DNA of 64,000 nucleotides from Apricaphanius iberus (Eukaryota; Chordata; Actinopteri; Cyprinodontiformes; Aphaniidae). Below, piece after piece: positions 12,268 through 26,692 of this stretch (the stretch's first letter is position 1; each line of letters opens with the position of its first letter). The position numbers were made by a program, and so were the translations under genes. A model generated the notes under the pieces. The model saw only the letters and a list, made by a program, of their open reading frames with translations. It was not told the DNA's origin and made no database searches. Where the stretch lies: positions 310,001-374,000 of the forward strand of contig JAPXFQ010001767.1 in NCBI GenBank assembly GCA_028564705.1, in the 5' to 3' direction.

Positions 12268-13149
12268 CTGAAACAAGAAGATATGCTTAGTGAAATAGGA
12301 AGAGATTCAAAAACCCTCGATATGTATTAACGTAAATGGTCCTAAATGTCTCTTAAACCCTGGGTAGTCAAACTCGTTCAGCTAATGCAAGATTTTAGCA
12401 AAGCTGACAAGTAGTTCTTAACGTCATCTAGGTCCAGTTGTACAGCAGAACGACAGGCAGCATCTGTGTGCACCTGTAAAAATATACAATGTAGCGTTTA
12501 TAAAGTTACACTGTAAAAACAGCAATAATGAGGGTTTACCCTGCCATAAGAGAAAGAAAATGAGGGCTCTGTTATGGAAAATTTTATATTGAGAAGTTAT
12601 ACTGAGACATTTATATTAAGAATGATCTTTTCTGTGTATTCTTACATACTGAGAGAACTGTGTGCCATTTCTTCATGATATAGTGATAGTCCGATTGTGT
12701 GACATCGTATAATATTAGGTTAGGTCGAATGAACTGATATTAGAATCCCTACGTCTAGTGTTTCCATGAAAACGACCCTCGGAGCACTGGATGCCCTTAG
12801 ATTGGATGTACCCTATCTGACGAAGGCGCCTGGGAGTCTGGAAACTTCACCATGGAGAAATGTTTACGGATAGGGTAGAGACAATAGCAAGGCTGTCTGA
12901 ATCTATAAAGTGGTCAGTCAGTTGGTGGAAGGCAGGATTCAGCTGTTGCGAACACTCTGTAATACTTTTCCTCCTTGTTTGTGCAAACAAGTTCAAATTA
13001 AATCTCCAAGAAATGAAAGAATCTTTTCTCACCTCTTAATTTAAAATGTTTTGCGACTACAGTTCATTTTCTAAATCAATTTTTATAATGCTATTTTATC
13101 ATTAATAAATATCAGTTTCCAACTAAATATTTTGTTTCCAAACAAAAAA

Positions 13150-13435
13150 GTAGTTAACATGCAATCTGTTTAGCTTGCAAATTGTATAGCCAGCACATTT
13201 AAGTGTAAACTAAATATTTAGTTAGTAAACAAAATATTTAGCTCCAAATTAAATTATTTACTTAGCAAGCTAGTTAGCTTCAAACTAAATATCTAGCTAT
13301 CAAACTAGTTGGCAAGCTAAACATTTAGCCCCAAACTAAATATCAAGTTAGCAAGCTAGTTTGTGAGCTAGATATTTAGCTCCAAACTAAATATCTAGTT
13401 GGCAAGTTAGATGATAAGCTATATATGTATATATA
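13150..13435. repeat. degenerate TAGC/AAATATTTAG tandem tract (left)
   Basis: The stretch repeats variants of 'aactaaatatttagctagcaagct' every 25-35 bases with many substitutions. Similar tracts occur at about 14930-15260 and 32900-33470. The unit is nearly self-complementary, so strand cannot be assigned. It borders the fold-back repeat on both sides and may be part of the same element. Confidence 0.6.
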
Positions 13436-13439
13436 TATA

Positions 13440-14930
13440 TGGCTACTGATAGTTAGCTATGGAAGTAAATCTGTGCCATCGGATTTTGAATTTGAATTTT
13501 TAGCGGCAGTTTTTTTTACATCCAATTTTAAACACTACATTTTTTTGTATCATCTAAGTCAGACTTTGAATTTTAAAAGACATCAAATTTCTTGCACTGA
13601 TTTTTTTTGCTTATTACATTTTTTCAATGTTTCAAAAAATTCAATTTAAAAAAAATAATTGTCTAAAAAAATTAAATGTCTAAAAAATTTCAGTGTCAAA
13701 AAAATTCAACATCTGAAAGAATTCAATGTAAAAAGATTCGATGTCTGAAAAAATTTAGTGCAAAAAAAATTCAACATCAAAAAAATTCTATGTAAAAAAA
13801 TTTGATGTCTAAATAAATTCAGTGTCAAAAAATGCAATGTAAATAAAATGTATGTCTTAAAAAATTCAGTGTAACAATATTCAGAGTCAACATCTGGGGC
13901 ATCCAAGGAGAAGCAATCAATCCATGTATCAAATCATCCACCGTCCAGCCAATCAAGTTATGCACCGTTGGTCATGTGACACCAAAACAGGAAAGCGGTG
14001 AAGTTCAAGTAAGCTCTGATCAGCGCTCCGGTCACGAGTATCTCAATAATCAGTAAGTATTGGCAGTTCCTTCCTCGCCTCTGATTGGATAGAGATTTTC
14101 TCACATGATTGGCCATTTCTTTTAGGGGCTAGTCCCGCCTTTTCTTGGCTAGAAAGTCTCTCCAGCAACAACAAAATGTCACAGCAATTTGATAGGGGGT
14201 TGTTTTTGAATTATTAGTCCTTCCACCAACAGAACCAAAACAAGTCTATATAGCACTCTTATAAGTGTGTGCTCTCATATGGGATGAGAGACTTTCTTCC
14301 CCCCAGTGGTGTCTTGTGATGTACCAACGCTGCAGGTTTTACACCTTTCAGCTCAAGAATCACATGGCTGATGGAATACAAATAAGCGGTAAATCTGGGA
14401 TGGCCGCAAATTCTTGTAGCCAATCAGAGGCAAAAAAAAAGGTAGGACTAGTCCTTAAAAGCTAAAAGAAATAGCCAATCATGCGAGAGAAGTTCTAGCC
14501 AATCAGAGGCGAGGAAGGCAGTAACTGCAGCTTACTTGAACTTCACCACCTTCCTGTTTCGGCATCACATGACCAATGGAGTGTAACTTGATTAGCTGGA
14601 CGTTAGATTATTTGATAAAGGGATTGATTTCTGCTCCTTTGTTACCCCAGATGTTTACTCTGAATATTTTTACACTGAATTTTTTAGACACTGATTTTTT
14701 TTTACATTGAATTTTTTGAGATGTTGCAGATTTTTTACACTGAATTTTTGTAGACATTCAAAAAAAAATTACATAGAATTTTTTGAGATGTAGATTTTTA
14801 GAATTCAAAGTCTGATTTAGATGCAAAAAAAATTCTGTGTTTAAAATTGGATTTAAAAAAATTCGGTGCTAAAAATTCGAATTCAAAATCCGATGGCACA
14901 GATTTGCTTCCATTGTTAGCGAGTTAGATG
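13440..14930. repeat. 1.5 kb imperfect palindrome (fold-back element)
   Basis: Sequence at about 13460-13520, containing 'ctgtgccatcggattttgaa', returns as its reverse complement at about 14880-14911. 'ttcctcgcctctgattgg' at 14071 returns inverted at 14499-14516. The arms are full of degenerate (aaaaattcaatgtc)-like units and their complements. The unique centre is about 14160-14440. This architecture fits a non-autonomous fold-back or long-TIR DNA element. I see no transposase and did not identify a target-site duplication. Confidence 0.75.
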
Positions 14931-15260
14931 ACAAGCTAAATATCTAAATCCAAATTACATATTTAGTTAGCAAGCTTGATGGCAAGCAAAATATTAAGCT
15001 CCACACTAAATATTTAGTGTAAAAATTAAATATCTAGCTAGCAAGCTAAATACTTAGCTCAACACTAAATATCTAGTTAGCAAACTAGATGGAAAAATAA
15101 ATATTTAGTTTAAAAAATAAATATTTATCTCTGCTGATCAGCAAGTGAATTTGCATATTAGCTAAATATTGGGAACGGAATGTAATATAGCTCACAATCT
15201 TTGTTTGCTAGCTAATGCGCCGCTAGATATTTAGTTTGTAAACTAGCTTGCTAATTAAAT
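14930..15260. repeat. degenerate TAGC/AAATATTTAG tandem tract (right)
   Basis: This is the counterpart of the tract at 13150-13435, on the other side of the fold-back repeat. It has the same loosely repeated units of 'ctagctagcaagctaaatatttag' type. No coding potential is visible. Confidence 0.55.
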
Positions 15261-17369
15261 ATTTAGTTATAAACTTTGACATTTATAAATGAACAAATAA
15301 CATACCTTTTGCTTTTACATGAGATTATCAAATTCAACGAAACAAAAATAAATAAATAAATAAGATCTAGGAACATCTCCTGAACAACATTGCAGAATAA
15401 ATTAACAGCTGTATTGTAATGGAGCTATAAATGGTTACTGTGTACTATGCAAGTGATTCAAACAAGGCCAACAGAGGTTTGATTAATCGTGCAACAATAT
15501 CCTATCGCCCAATTTTTAATTAGAGGCAGCAGATGTATTATAGTCCACTTCTCCTTAGATATCCACAAGGAGTCAATAATCTGAAGCACAGGTTATTCTG
15601 TACACAAACACTGGTCGAATCCCTCATATATTTAGTATTTTAATGAGGCAATATACACAGCACTGCTTTATTTCAACAAATAAACAAAAAAACCTGTAGG
15701 TATTTGAATGTTCTGATATGTAAATGTAAAAACATATAGCAAAATGAAAACCTTTCTTTGATCAGAGCACCATTATAACCTTGGATACTGGTTACATGGA
15801 GTTTAATTTTACTTTCTAGAGATATGGTGAGTAGTTGACCTGTGATCCATGACAATGGCGCTTTTTAGTGTGGAAGTTAATGCTGAGGAAAGAATGTGAT
15901 TTTTTCTACTTAAGAAACATTAAAAATGTAGATAAATATTAAAGGTGGTTGATGTATATATATACATGCCTCACCTCCTTGCAGCCTATAAAAAAGATTG
16001 ATCTTAGCTTTTAAAGATTCTGTGTTATATTTAATGATTGCCATTAATATTTTACTTTATTTAAAGTCTGAAACTCATTAATCAATTAACAACTCCATAA
16101 TTAAACATCTAATCAATTAATCTATTCAATTATTTTTGGCATCAACGTAGTGGTTCAAAAGGAAGTTAAGAAATCACTGCAAACGAAACTAAGTAGGTAG
16201 CAGAAAGAAGTTCAACTTTTGCAAATATTTGTCACAAAAATGCTGGATTAAAAATACTCAGTCAGTTTAAACTAACTTATAAAGTCTTAAACTCTCATTT
16301 ATGAAACAATTCATTTTCTGGGGAACACACACAAAGTGTATATTAGTAATGTTATCGAAGCTAATCCCTATTATAGGAAGCTAAAAGCATATTTAGCTCC
16401 AGTTTTACTCAAAATAATTTTATCCTTGTTTTCTACTCCTGATATAAATGACCAATGGCTTTAAATGCTGCTTAATTACAGTTTTTTTTAAAGAGGTTGT
16501 AATTGTCTAAAATTGGTATCAGCAGATCAGTGCTCTACCAAAACTGGAGATCGGAGGTTGGCTAAAACTCTTGGATTGGTGCATCTCTAAGTATTTTAAT
16601 TGAACCTGATCGTCCATGGGGGAGTTTCCTACAAAAAAAAGAAAACAAAATAAAAAATATATAAAATTATGCAGAGTCCATGGAAGCCTTACATGGGTGC
16701 TATACTTATTAGTAAGGCATTGATTCTGAATTTAAGGAGTATTGGATTGCAGGTTATCAAATCTGCAGAAATGATGTGATTAAAAATGTTTTATCTGCTT
16801 TAAAAATATATATTGGAAAGGAAAAAATCAATATAAAAGGGTTCATCCAATAGATTTTCCTGACTTCTTTTTGAATTAGTATTAAAACAATTACAAATTA
16901 AATAATATGACATAATAACCCAGAAGGAAAAGCTTGGTGGGAAATGAAAGGGCCAATCAAGGAAAACAGCAGGGGAAAAAAATGTATTGACTGGAGAAAT
17001 ATGAAGAAAATGTTTGAAAACTCTGTAGAGTACATTTAATTTAGGAATATTATGACATGCAAAAAGGGGTAAGGGTTGGCCAGGGGAGGAGGTCCGTTAA
17101 GTTATATTACATACACAGTGGGTCGGCCCATCCGAAATAGTTGCCTGGTGAAAGTGCAAACATTACAAGTGAGAGGTAAGTCCAAGTGCAGGGCTTGTGC
17201 ACATCAATTCAGTGGGAAATATGAAAGAAACTGCAAAAATATCATTCTCTACTTTATTTTTATTTTTTTATATGCAGAACAAAAAAGCTCAAACAAGGGA
17301 GAAGCAGAGCCACTAGGAAGGTGAGCTGGCGCCATCTAGAGGCTGAGAGGTGAACAGAGAAAAACTTAC

Positions 17370-17430
17370 AACACTGGGAGGGGGCACATTGCAGCGGCGC
17401 CCTCGGATTGTCTACGTCTTGAAGGGGGTA
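17370..17430 (-). CDS. unc13b: unc13b exon 7, short linker exon
   Basis: This 61 bp exon lies between acceptor TTTTACTTCGCAG and donor GTAAGT. It encodes YPLQDVDNPRAPLQCAPSQC plus one base. It follows exon 6 in phase 0. The trailing T joins exon 8 to give [13 protein letters not shown], which parallels the 'QCSFEDPDSAVDD' arrangement I recall for UNC13B. The spacing between the C2A end and the DSAVDD block also fits the family. Confidence 0.85.
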
Positions 17431-18499
17431 CTGCGAAGTAAAAGCAGAGACAAGAATCAAACATCAGGGCATATTTATTAAATAACTAATCCCAAAGTGT
17501 TATTAAAAACCTCAAATACAGTTTCTCAAAAAATATACAATATGACATTAGAAAAAAAGAAAAGAAAAACAGGACTTTTAGCATGAAAATGTATTCCATC
17601 ATGGGATATAAGAGACATACGGCTGACTTGACGTCACTGACACCCTGAACAAAGAAGGGAAGCCCCAAAAGGTCATTCTTAAGAAGCTGATTGTCCACAG
17701 TATCCAAACACAACAACGGAAAGTTAAGTGGAAGAAAAAGTGTTGTAGCCACACACTGTGGGTGGATTCAGTGCTTTAAAATCCATGACACAGAAGCACC
17801 AGAACATGGGCTACAACTACCATAACTTTTTATCCAAATATATTATTTCATTTAGTTTATTGTGAAAAGTTGGGTGGAAGGAAAAAAGTGTTTCCAAACA
17901 GGAAATCCACAACCTTGCAGGGATTGTGAAGCAAAGCCCATTCAGGGGCCAAGGGAGAAGATCCAAAAAGCATAGACTGTGTCTGGAGTTACTGCTTCTA
18001 TCTTGTAGAACATAGAGATAAATCCAGATGTTGGAATGCGAATTTCACATTCTTTGTAGAAAACCACTTCGTTCAGGTATGGAGACATTTTTCATGGCTT
18101 TGAAAAAGATGGCTGCTGCAAACACACCCAGAGTATAAATGGATTGGGTAAGAGTGAGGTGCAAACATTTTGAGATTACAGCAGGTGTTAAAAGGTGGCA
18201 GTCAGTGTTTAGCATGACCAAACCACCTGTAATATTAGCAGTTTTACTGTTTGATCTGCTCATTGCAAACAGTGTTTGGTTTGAATATTTTGCAGAAACA
18301 AAAAATCTGGGCTTCAGTCAGTAACTTAAGAACCAAAACTGCCTTGTTATGTTGGACAAAAACTTTCAATTTTGAAAAATTTGGAACATTCATTTTCCAA
18401 TATTCAGAAAAATCACAAAAACAAGTTCCAGACTATTGAAGCAGGACGGCTGACCATCGGTTTACTCAGAGCTGGTTCTGGACTAACGCTGCGTTTTAC
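17431..18499 (-). other. unc13b: unc13b intron 6
   Basis: A 1.07 kb intron with no recognisable gene or element. Open frames on either strand here lack codon-like composition and splice context. Confidence 0.6.
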
Positions 18500-18570
18500 C
18501 TCATCGTGGATTCCCATGTTGATCCGTTCAAGCTTGCCCGTCCAGTACTGAGCCTCGTCTTCTGGAATAT
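18500..18570 (-). CDS. unc13b: unc13b exon 6, end of C2A region
   Basis: This 71 bp exon lies between acceptor CCTCCAG and donor GTAAAA, entering in phase 1 and leaving in phase 0. With the G from exon 5 it encodes DIPEDEAQYWTGKLERINMG followed by IHDE. The 'DIPEEEARYW..KLE.IN' segment is a conserved Munc13 sequence immediately after the C2A domain. Confidence 0.92.
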
Positions 18571-18929
18571 CTGGAGGTAAAACAATTCACAAAGCTTTTC
18601 AGAATGCTAGCTTTACACATTCATGCTGGTGTAACTTCCCAGTAGGGAACCCAGATGTGAAAACACCAACAGATCTATTCTACCTGTATACAGACGTGGT
18701 TTGTAACCATCTGACATTTACTTCAGTAACGTTTTGGAAAAAAAAAAAAATCTACTTTTAAGAGTAGTTTTAGCACACTGTACTTTTTACTTTAACTTGA
18801 GTAATATTTTTAAGGTGCATCTCTACTCTTAGCGTTTTTCGCCCACAAACATGCTCTTCCGCGTTTTCCCTTCAGGGGTCGCCAGGGCGAATCACCTATC
18901 TATATATCGGCCACAATCTTGCTGTAATT

Positions 18930-19290
18930 TGCACTATTTAACTCCATTAATTAACATGTCAGCTGCTTTTATTTGCACATCTGTTTTTGTTTTTGTTTTT
19001 TACAGTTTATGTTATACTAACTTCTAAAGTTTATTTTTTTCTGTAAAACTATACATGCACATTCTGAAAATAGTCCCCCCCCCCATACACTGTAATTTCA
19101 AAACTGCACAGAACTCCAGTTTTGTAATTTAGTCTTTAATGTACATATTATTCTCAATTCTTAAATTCAGTTTTCTACTTTTTCTACTAGTGTGAATCCA
19201 ATCCTTATATCACCTTTCACTTTGCTGCTCTTACATCTGAATGTCCCCTTTAGGGCACAATAAAGTATTGTTCTATGTTATTCTAAAGCT
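18930..19290 (+). repeat. LINE-like 3' tail, copy 1
   Basis: The stretch ends with '...tttagggcacaataaagtattgttcta', the tail style of several fish LINEs ('gggacaataaaggattttt'). Related copies lie at 19380-19560, 20840-21090 and 27270-27600 in the same orientation. They share runs such as 'tatcctgctctgttgcat', 'tgtacagtactctg' and 'tctgtacatat'. Only 3' ends are present and no reverse transcriptase is attached. Confidence 0.5.
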
Positions 19291-19379
19291 TTTGGATGCT
19301 CTACCTACTGTGAGTTAATTCACTGAATGAAAAACAAACAGGTTTTAACAAATAAATACACCAGATCTACAGTTTTTTT

Positions 19380-19560
19380 AAGTAGAACACCTGTACATAC
19401 TTCTAAATATTTGTAATGAGTTAAATATTTTTTAAAGTATCCTGCTCTGTTGCATGTTTCAACCTGGGTATTTTTAATGTCTGTACAGTACTCTGGTTTT
19501 TGTAACTCTGTCCATTATGTACATATTATTTTTCTATTCTAAAAACAGTAATTCAAAAGT
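19380..19560 (+). repeat. LINE-like 3' tail, copy 2 (partial)
   Basis: The stretch contains 'agtatcctgctctgttgcat' and 'ctgtacagtactctgg', shared with the copies at about 20850 and 27400. It is truncated before the polyadenylation-like end. Confidence 0.45.
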
Positions 19561-20558
19561 ACTCCCCCCCCCCCCACACACTAAAAACACAAGAAAAATA
19601 TGATGGGCTCAGTAATACACTAACCATAAAATGTTTTAATGGCAGAAATGTTCACCGTTCTTTAAAGGAAAGGACGTGTTCTTTTTTGTAAAGCCAAAAC
19701 TTAAAAAGCTTTTTTTTGCAAGTTAGCCTAATTAAAAGGAAAGGATACCAGATTGCTGATCAAACTTTTGTTTCTGAACAAGCTTTTTTTTCTAACGTAA
19801 TCTTCTAACTGCTGAACATTTTGAGGCCAAGTGAATATAGAGTACAACTAAACACAATAAACTGTCACAAGAAGTAGCCTATCTAATTTTGCTAAGATTA
19901 TATGCATATTTATACCGTTGTAGAGAGGCTCGTCTTCTGCTGAAAATATGTTATTTTGCAATTATGCTGTTTAATTGTATTTTTCTTTCATCTTAGAATT
20001 TAAAATACCAGAATTTTCCCATAACTTTATCTCAGTTCGTTTAGAGACTTAATTTTAAAGCCCTTAGATTAGATGTTACTCAGTAGTCCAGTAGGCTTTT
20101 GAGCAATTCCTTTTTGAGTCTTACATGAGTAACTGGGCGGCTCCATTTTGCTTCTAAGCGAGTAAACATGCGTTGAAGAGAAACGTAGAAACACTGGGAG
20201 GTGGGAACTGGACTGAGTCCCATCGTTCCCGTTTTAAAGTGGGTTTAAGCTGCTGGGCCGACAGATGCACATTAAAGGGCAGCGACACAAAGGCCAGGCC
20301 TTCAAAGAGACGCCGACCTGCAGCTTCAATGAACGAACGCCACCAAACGTAAAGGGGGGCTGTGCTGAGCGTTAACTTTGATGTGTTCCGATCACGAGGC
20401 TGGGGCCAAGGAGAAACTGGCTCCAATGATTGAGGTTGTTGCTCCAACACAGGGAGGGTGTTGGGGAAAAAACCTGATGATACGATAGATCCAAAGCCAA
20501 TTGAAGAACGATTGATCTTTTGCAGATTTTGGAACGCCACAACCACGTCAGTGTAGGG

Positions 20559-20830
20559 ATGAACTGATACTGGTATCGTGTCGATACCGCTCTAATGTAC
20601 TTGTAAAATTAATACCAAAAATGTGTAAGCTCTGCAGCTATTTCAAAGAAAATGTGTATTACATGAAATTTTATTTTTTATGAATATTTAAAACATTTTC
20701 TAATTACCCATCATTTGTTATAACAACTAGAGAACAAAAACACCCGTCTTCCAATTAAATCCGTTTTTTTTGGTGTGGTAGAAGTATCGGCATTGATGCT
20801 TTTTTCACAGATTATATTCTGCCAACTCTT
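20559..20830. mobile_element. TAGGGATG / GTATCG hAT-like MITE copy
   Basis: It begins 'gtagggatgaactgatactggtatcgtgtcgatacc'. The internal 'aaaacacccgtcttccaattaaatcc' matches the copy at about 37910-37940. The family has TAGGGATG termini and (G)GTATCG sub-terminal repeats, as also seen at 23269, 28500, 38049 and about 41548. The right terminus is unclear and the LINE-like tail at 20840 may have truncated it. Confidence 0.5.
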
Positions 20831-20839
20831 TTTAATCCT

Positions 20840-21090
20840 CCCAATAAAGATATGACTTTTACAGTATCCTGTTGTGTTGCATCTTCCAAACAGCAATTAT
20901 GCTACTTTATTTTTAAAGACTGTACAGTACTCTGATTTTTCTAACTCTGTACATATCATTCTTAAGTCTTAAATTATGCTTTTTATAGCTTTTTACTTCT
21001 GAATCTAAATGACACTTTGCTGTTGCTGTTACACAGAATTTCTCTTTTACAGGCCAATAAGGTTTTTTTTTTCTACTCTAAAAACAGTCA
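20840..21090 (+). repeat. LINE-like 3' tail, copy 3
   Basis: The stretch shares 'acagtatcctgttgtgttgcat' and 'gactgtacagtactctgat' style runs with the copies at 19380 and 27400. It ends near 'ggccaataaggtttttttttt'. No coding remnant is attached. Confidence 0.5.
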
Positions 21091-21989
21091 TTCAAGAGTA
21101 TTCATGGACGAATTTTTGTTAATTTTTTCTACTACAATTGCATGAAAATTATTGTAGTCTCTGCGATAAACTAACCATGCAATGTTTTAATGAAAGAAAT
21201 AGACGGAAATAATGTAAAATCAAGCCTTTCTTGTGTCTGATTAGCCAGCCTGGTTGATTTATGAATAATCTTAACATTCAAGGAGTTTAGATTATTTAAG
21301 GAGTATTACCTAAACCAAACTTTACTATTTTCCTAATCCTAATATTCGAGTATCAGTGCCTAAACCTAATGTGATCCATCTATTCATTTCAACATTTAGG
21401 AGCAGTTATAGCTATAAAAAGTTAATATTACAACTCAGTGATTAGTCTAGGGTTCTACCTTCCGAGTTTACAGTAGTCTAAAAACTTACGGAGTTCATTA
21501 ACTAGTCAGCTATACCGTTGAACATCCATAAAATTGTGTAAATGTATATTTTTTTGTTGCAGCTTAGAGCGGAGTTTAACTAACTTCTGCTTGAGACCGG
21601 ACAGACTGGATATATGGCGGCACCCATGTCGGTCATTGTAACTGCAGGACGGAGCTCTTTTATTTTTTTTAAAGGAAAGGATATACACATTTTTGCATGT
21701 TTGCTTCATTAACAGAAAGGACTCCAGCTTGCTAATCATTTTGGGCTCAATCAAGACAGATTACTTTTAGCAAGACACCGGAATTTAGGCCACCATTTCT
21801 TTAATGGAACTTCTCCAAGTTTAATAAATTCATTGAAAGCAGGTTTTGGTGCACTTTCTTTAAACGCAAACATTGCTTTATATTAATAAACACAAACATA
21901 ATTTCTGTATGGGCATATAAATGTTTGTTTTGTGTCTATATTTTCTAATGTTGGAAGTTAAGGAGGCACCATTTGCAGCAAGAACCCAC

Positions 21990-22113
21990 CAAACGGCAGC
22001 TCGAAGCGAGTATCCAGCAGCACTCGATGAGGCGTTGGGTTCTTGGTACCGTAAATCTCATCCGCCTTCATCAGAACCTCTGCGTCCAGGAAAGTCCACT
22101 CACCCGACCCCTC
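21990..22113 (-). CDS. unc13b: unc13b exon 5, C2A domain (second half)
   Basis: This 124 bp exon lies between acceptor CTCACAG and donor GTGGGT. It encodes [20 protein letters not shown], then [21 protein letters not shown] plus one base. It joins exon 4 in phase 0 and exon 6 in phase 1. The strings 'GEW..L..E...[24 protein letters not shown]' are typical of UNC13 proteins, and 'NPTPH' is as I remember UNC13B. Only 76 bases of intron separate it from exon 4. Confidence 0.93.
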
Positions 22114-22189
22114 CTGTGAGCAGATACGTTAGATATTTCACCCACACCGGATCGGCGTCATGTTACGTCGGGCGAGTCGGCGCTCTTAC

Positions 22190-22307
22190 CTCCACGGACT
22201 GCCGGATGGTTTGGAGAGGAATCCAGGCCGTACCCACCATGGTGTCCCAGATGAGGCCTTTGTTCCACACCTCCACAATGAGACCGAGGTCCAGCCGGTT
22301 GATCTCA
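22190..22307 (-). CDS. unc13b: unc13b exon 4, C2A domain core
   Basis: This 118 bp exon lies between acceptor CTGCTCCTCAG and donor GTAAGA. It encodes (F)[20 protein letters not shown], then [19 protein letters not shown]. This is one of the most conserved parts of the Munc13 C2A domain, which mediates Munc13 homodimerisation and heterodimerisation with RIM zinc fingers at the active zone. It enters in phase 2 and leaves in phase 0. Open frames on the plus strand over the same bases are antisense shadows. Confidence 0.95.
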
Positions 22308-23268
22308 CTGAGGAGCAGGAAGATCGGTACCTGATTACTGTGATGTTTTTCCAATAACACTGAGTGGAAAATGTCAGGGACAAAAGAACGGGAAGCTTTG
22401 TGGTTCGGAAAAACATCAGAATAGAAAAACACTTTCCAATCTGGTGTTTATTTCACACTTAATGGAGCTGAAGCGTCCACAGAATTACCATCAGGCTGTG
22501 TTAACAAAAGCTCCTTTTCGTTGCGTTTCAGCTGACACGATCAAACCCTGCCTCGTCTCATTCAAAATGCTATTCAAAGGGCTCCAGAAGAGCTTGATGG
22601 CAACATAAAAAACCCCCAACAACTATGAAAATAAAAACAGATTTAGAAAGGAGCTGCATGTTCTCCTCCGTGGAAGTTTGGAGCCACGGAGATGCCGAAC
22701 AAAAGGAAGATGCGAGAAAAGATCATCAAAGGCAGCGGATAATTGGGACGAGTGCGGAGGAGGACGGGGCCGAGTGTCAAGGGCATGCAGGTGCAGAGAT
22801 AAAGGCTCGCTTGCACAGACCGGCCCACCAGAAACACACGCTTTCCATAATCAGACTGCGGCTAGCGGGGAGAGTTTCGCTGTTAGAGATGTCACTAAAA
22901 CCATTAGTTCAGGTTTTCAGCGTCGAATGCAATCGCTAAAAGGAACATTTCAATAAACATTTACTTGATGCATAAAAGTAACGGTTCAGCACGTTTTTGG
23001 TCCACTTTAATTAAGAAAAATAAATACAAATGTGCATGATGACTTTTTATTTTACACTTCTATCAGCATTAATAAGAATCTTTCTCTTCGATTTCCTACT
23101 TTACCAGAGTCCAAGTCAAAGCCGGGACCATTTAAATGCTGTTGGGTGGATTTTAACTGAGGCACATTTTGCTTATAAAAAAGAATGAAAATCGCCTATC
23201 CATTTAATTTGGTCAGAAATCTAGAGCTTCTACAAGCCGTTTAAAAAAAATGGCCTTATTGGGATGTC
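22308..23268 (-). other. unc13b: unc13b intron 3, part before the transposon nest
   Basis: Intronic DNA with no exon or recognisable element. The overlapping ORFs at 22625-22956 are on both strands, lack domains and show no splice fit. Confidence 0.5.
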
Positions 23269-25057
23269 TAGGGATGCAACAATACCACTTTTTTCAAACC
23301 GTCAGATACAGATACCTGGATCTGATAGAAAAATACAATGAACAGGAAGACATGTTTTATTTTCTCTTTTCTGCTTGTTACCACAAATTATGGTGGATTA
23401 GATTTGACAAAGTTGAATATTAATATAAATGACCACAAAACAAAAAATTTAAAGAGAAAGATAAACATTTTCTGTTTATTATTGCAGAGCTTAATAGTAC
23501 ACGGTATCAGTTAAAGGGGAAGTACTGATTTTTTTTTCCCTCAACCTGGACCTTATTTGTAGCATTTATTACGTTTATTTCCTCACCTAGACAAGTTCGG
23601 AGCTACTGGGAGTCCTTTCGTGATCTGTGTATTTCCATACAATGGGAGTCAATGGGGCAGCCAAAGTATCGCCTCTAAATAAGGCATTATCTGCCACAAA
23701 CCTCCTTCATTTAACCAATGTTTCCTTATGAATCACTAGTACTATTCCACTGTGAGCTCAGAGAGCTGCTTCTTTGTTGTTGTCTGCAGTGGTGTGTAGT
23801 GGATGATTTATTTCAAGATTAGTTGATGTGATTAGTAATAATTAGTAAGAGCAGCAGAGGAATATTCCAGAATGTTTCAGAGCCAGGGAAATTCTTGTTA
23901 AATGTCTCAGACATTTTGCCTACACTGATGAGGTTGAATGATGCAGATGTTACCATTTTTTTGACGACGGACTGAGATTAAAAACTCACCCACGACAGTA
24001 GTGAGAGGAAGAAGCATGCAAGAGAGGCAAACAGAGGGGAGAGAGCAATAACCCAAGAGATGGATTTCTGTTTGTATCCTAATAAATATTTTTAAAACTC
24101 CTTATCCTGATATCAATCTGTACTGGATCATACCAGAACAGCTGTTTTAGAGGCTTTTAATCCACTCTAGGGCTGCACAATTAATCCGGTTTTGATCTGA
24201 TCACGATATTGGTGGCCACAATTAGATGAACCTGATCGTCAACGATATTTACATTCAAAATGCGAGCTCTTCTGCTTTGTTCTTTATCACACATCGACTC
24301 AATCAATATTTTACGAGCCACCAGGGGGCAAACGCACGGCTAAAGCTTCATTAAGCTGCCCAAATAAAAACCGCGCACACGCCACTCAGCCCTCATAATG
24401 GCAGCCCTACGCTTGCTACGTATCAGTTGAAAAGGAGTGTTTGAGCAATGTAGTAGATCCAAACCTCCATTATCGTTCTGACTCGTAAGAAGAAACTTCA
24501 CGAAAGTGTACTACCGCCACAGTAAGCAGCCAGTGGATGCTACACTATCCCATAATGCAGCGGATGCCCCGAAATCATAGAAGAAGAAGGACCTAGCTAA
24601 AAATGGCTACAGACGAACTGTCAACCATTGACAACGCCGCAGTTTCAGTAGATAAATGTACGTGAAGCAATGTTACTGATTACTGTAATTGTTTTTTGAC
24701 TGATTAAAACATTTAAGTTGTTAAGTCATACCAGACAAAATAACGGCTAGAGGAGGCAGGACCACAGGCGAACGTAACGTAAACATCTGGGTCAACAGAA
24801 CAGTCAATACGGGTCAAAGGACACGCAAAATGGTGGAGCAGTACGTCTGATTTCATGCCTATTACGCAACCGTTTGCTATGCATTATTTACTACATTAAC
24901 AGGCGAGTAATAGTTGCTACGTAGCATTTAGTAAATACTAAAGATTTGGATGCAGGGAATGTCAAAGGCCTTTTCTGTATAAGCTGTAATTGTTTCCCAT
25001 AAATTGCACTTGGAGATTGCACTCTACAATAACATATTTAGCCTGTACACACATGTA

Positions 25058-26634
<1,577 letters not shown>

Positions 26635-26688
<54 letters not shown>

Positions 26689-26692
26689 TATA
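26635..26692. repeat. (TA)n microsatellite
   Basis: About 28 TA units start immediately at the TA target site of element D, so the array probably grew from that site. Confidence 0.95.

Larger units (their letters stand above)
12268..17369 (-). other. unc13b: unc13b intron 7
   Basis: This 5.1 kb intron is very AT-rich. Its notable contents are the fold-back repeat at about 13440-14930 and the flanking TAGC-rich degenerate tracts, listed separately. A hAT-type terminus-like sequence (ggattggtgcatctcta) sits at about 16574-16590. No further exon was found. Confidence 0.55.
18571..21989 (-). other. unc13b: unc13b intron 5, repeat-rich
   Basis: This 3.4 kb intron contains three related LINE-like 3' tails and one copy of the TAGGGATG/GTATCG repeat family, listed separately. 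The ORF on the minus strand at 20154-20546 has no recognised domain and no splice-consistent link to unc13b. Nothing else was recognised. Confidence 0.55.

Noticed and set aside
16600..16640. A possible 23-bp micro-exon on the minus strand (TTTTTTTGTAG ... CAG|GTTCAA)
   Set aside because: Exons 7 and 8 already join in phase and match the family without it, and its donor is weak.
20154..20546. A 130-codon minus-strand frame in intron 5
   Set aside because: It shows no recognisable domain, no splice fit to unc13b and no repeat family. Chance is the simplest explanation.
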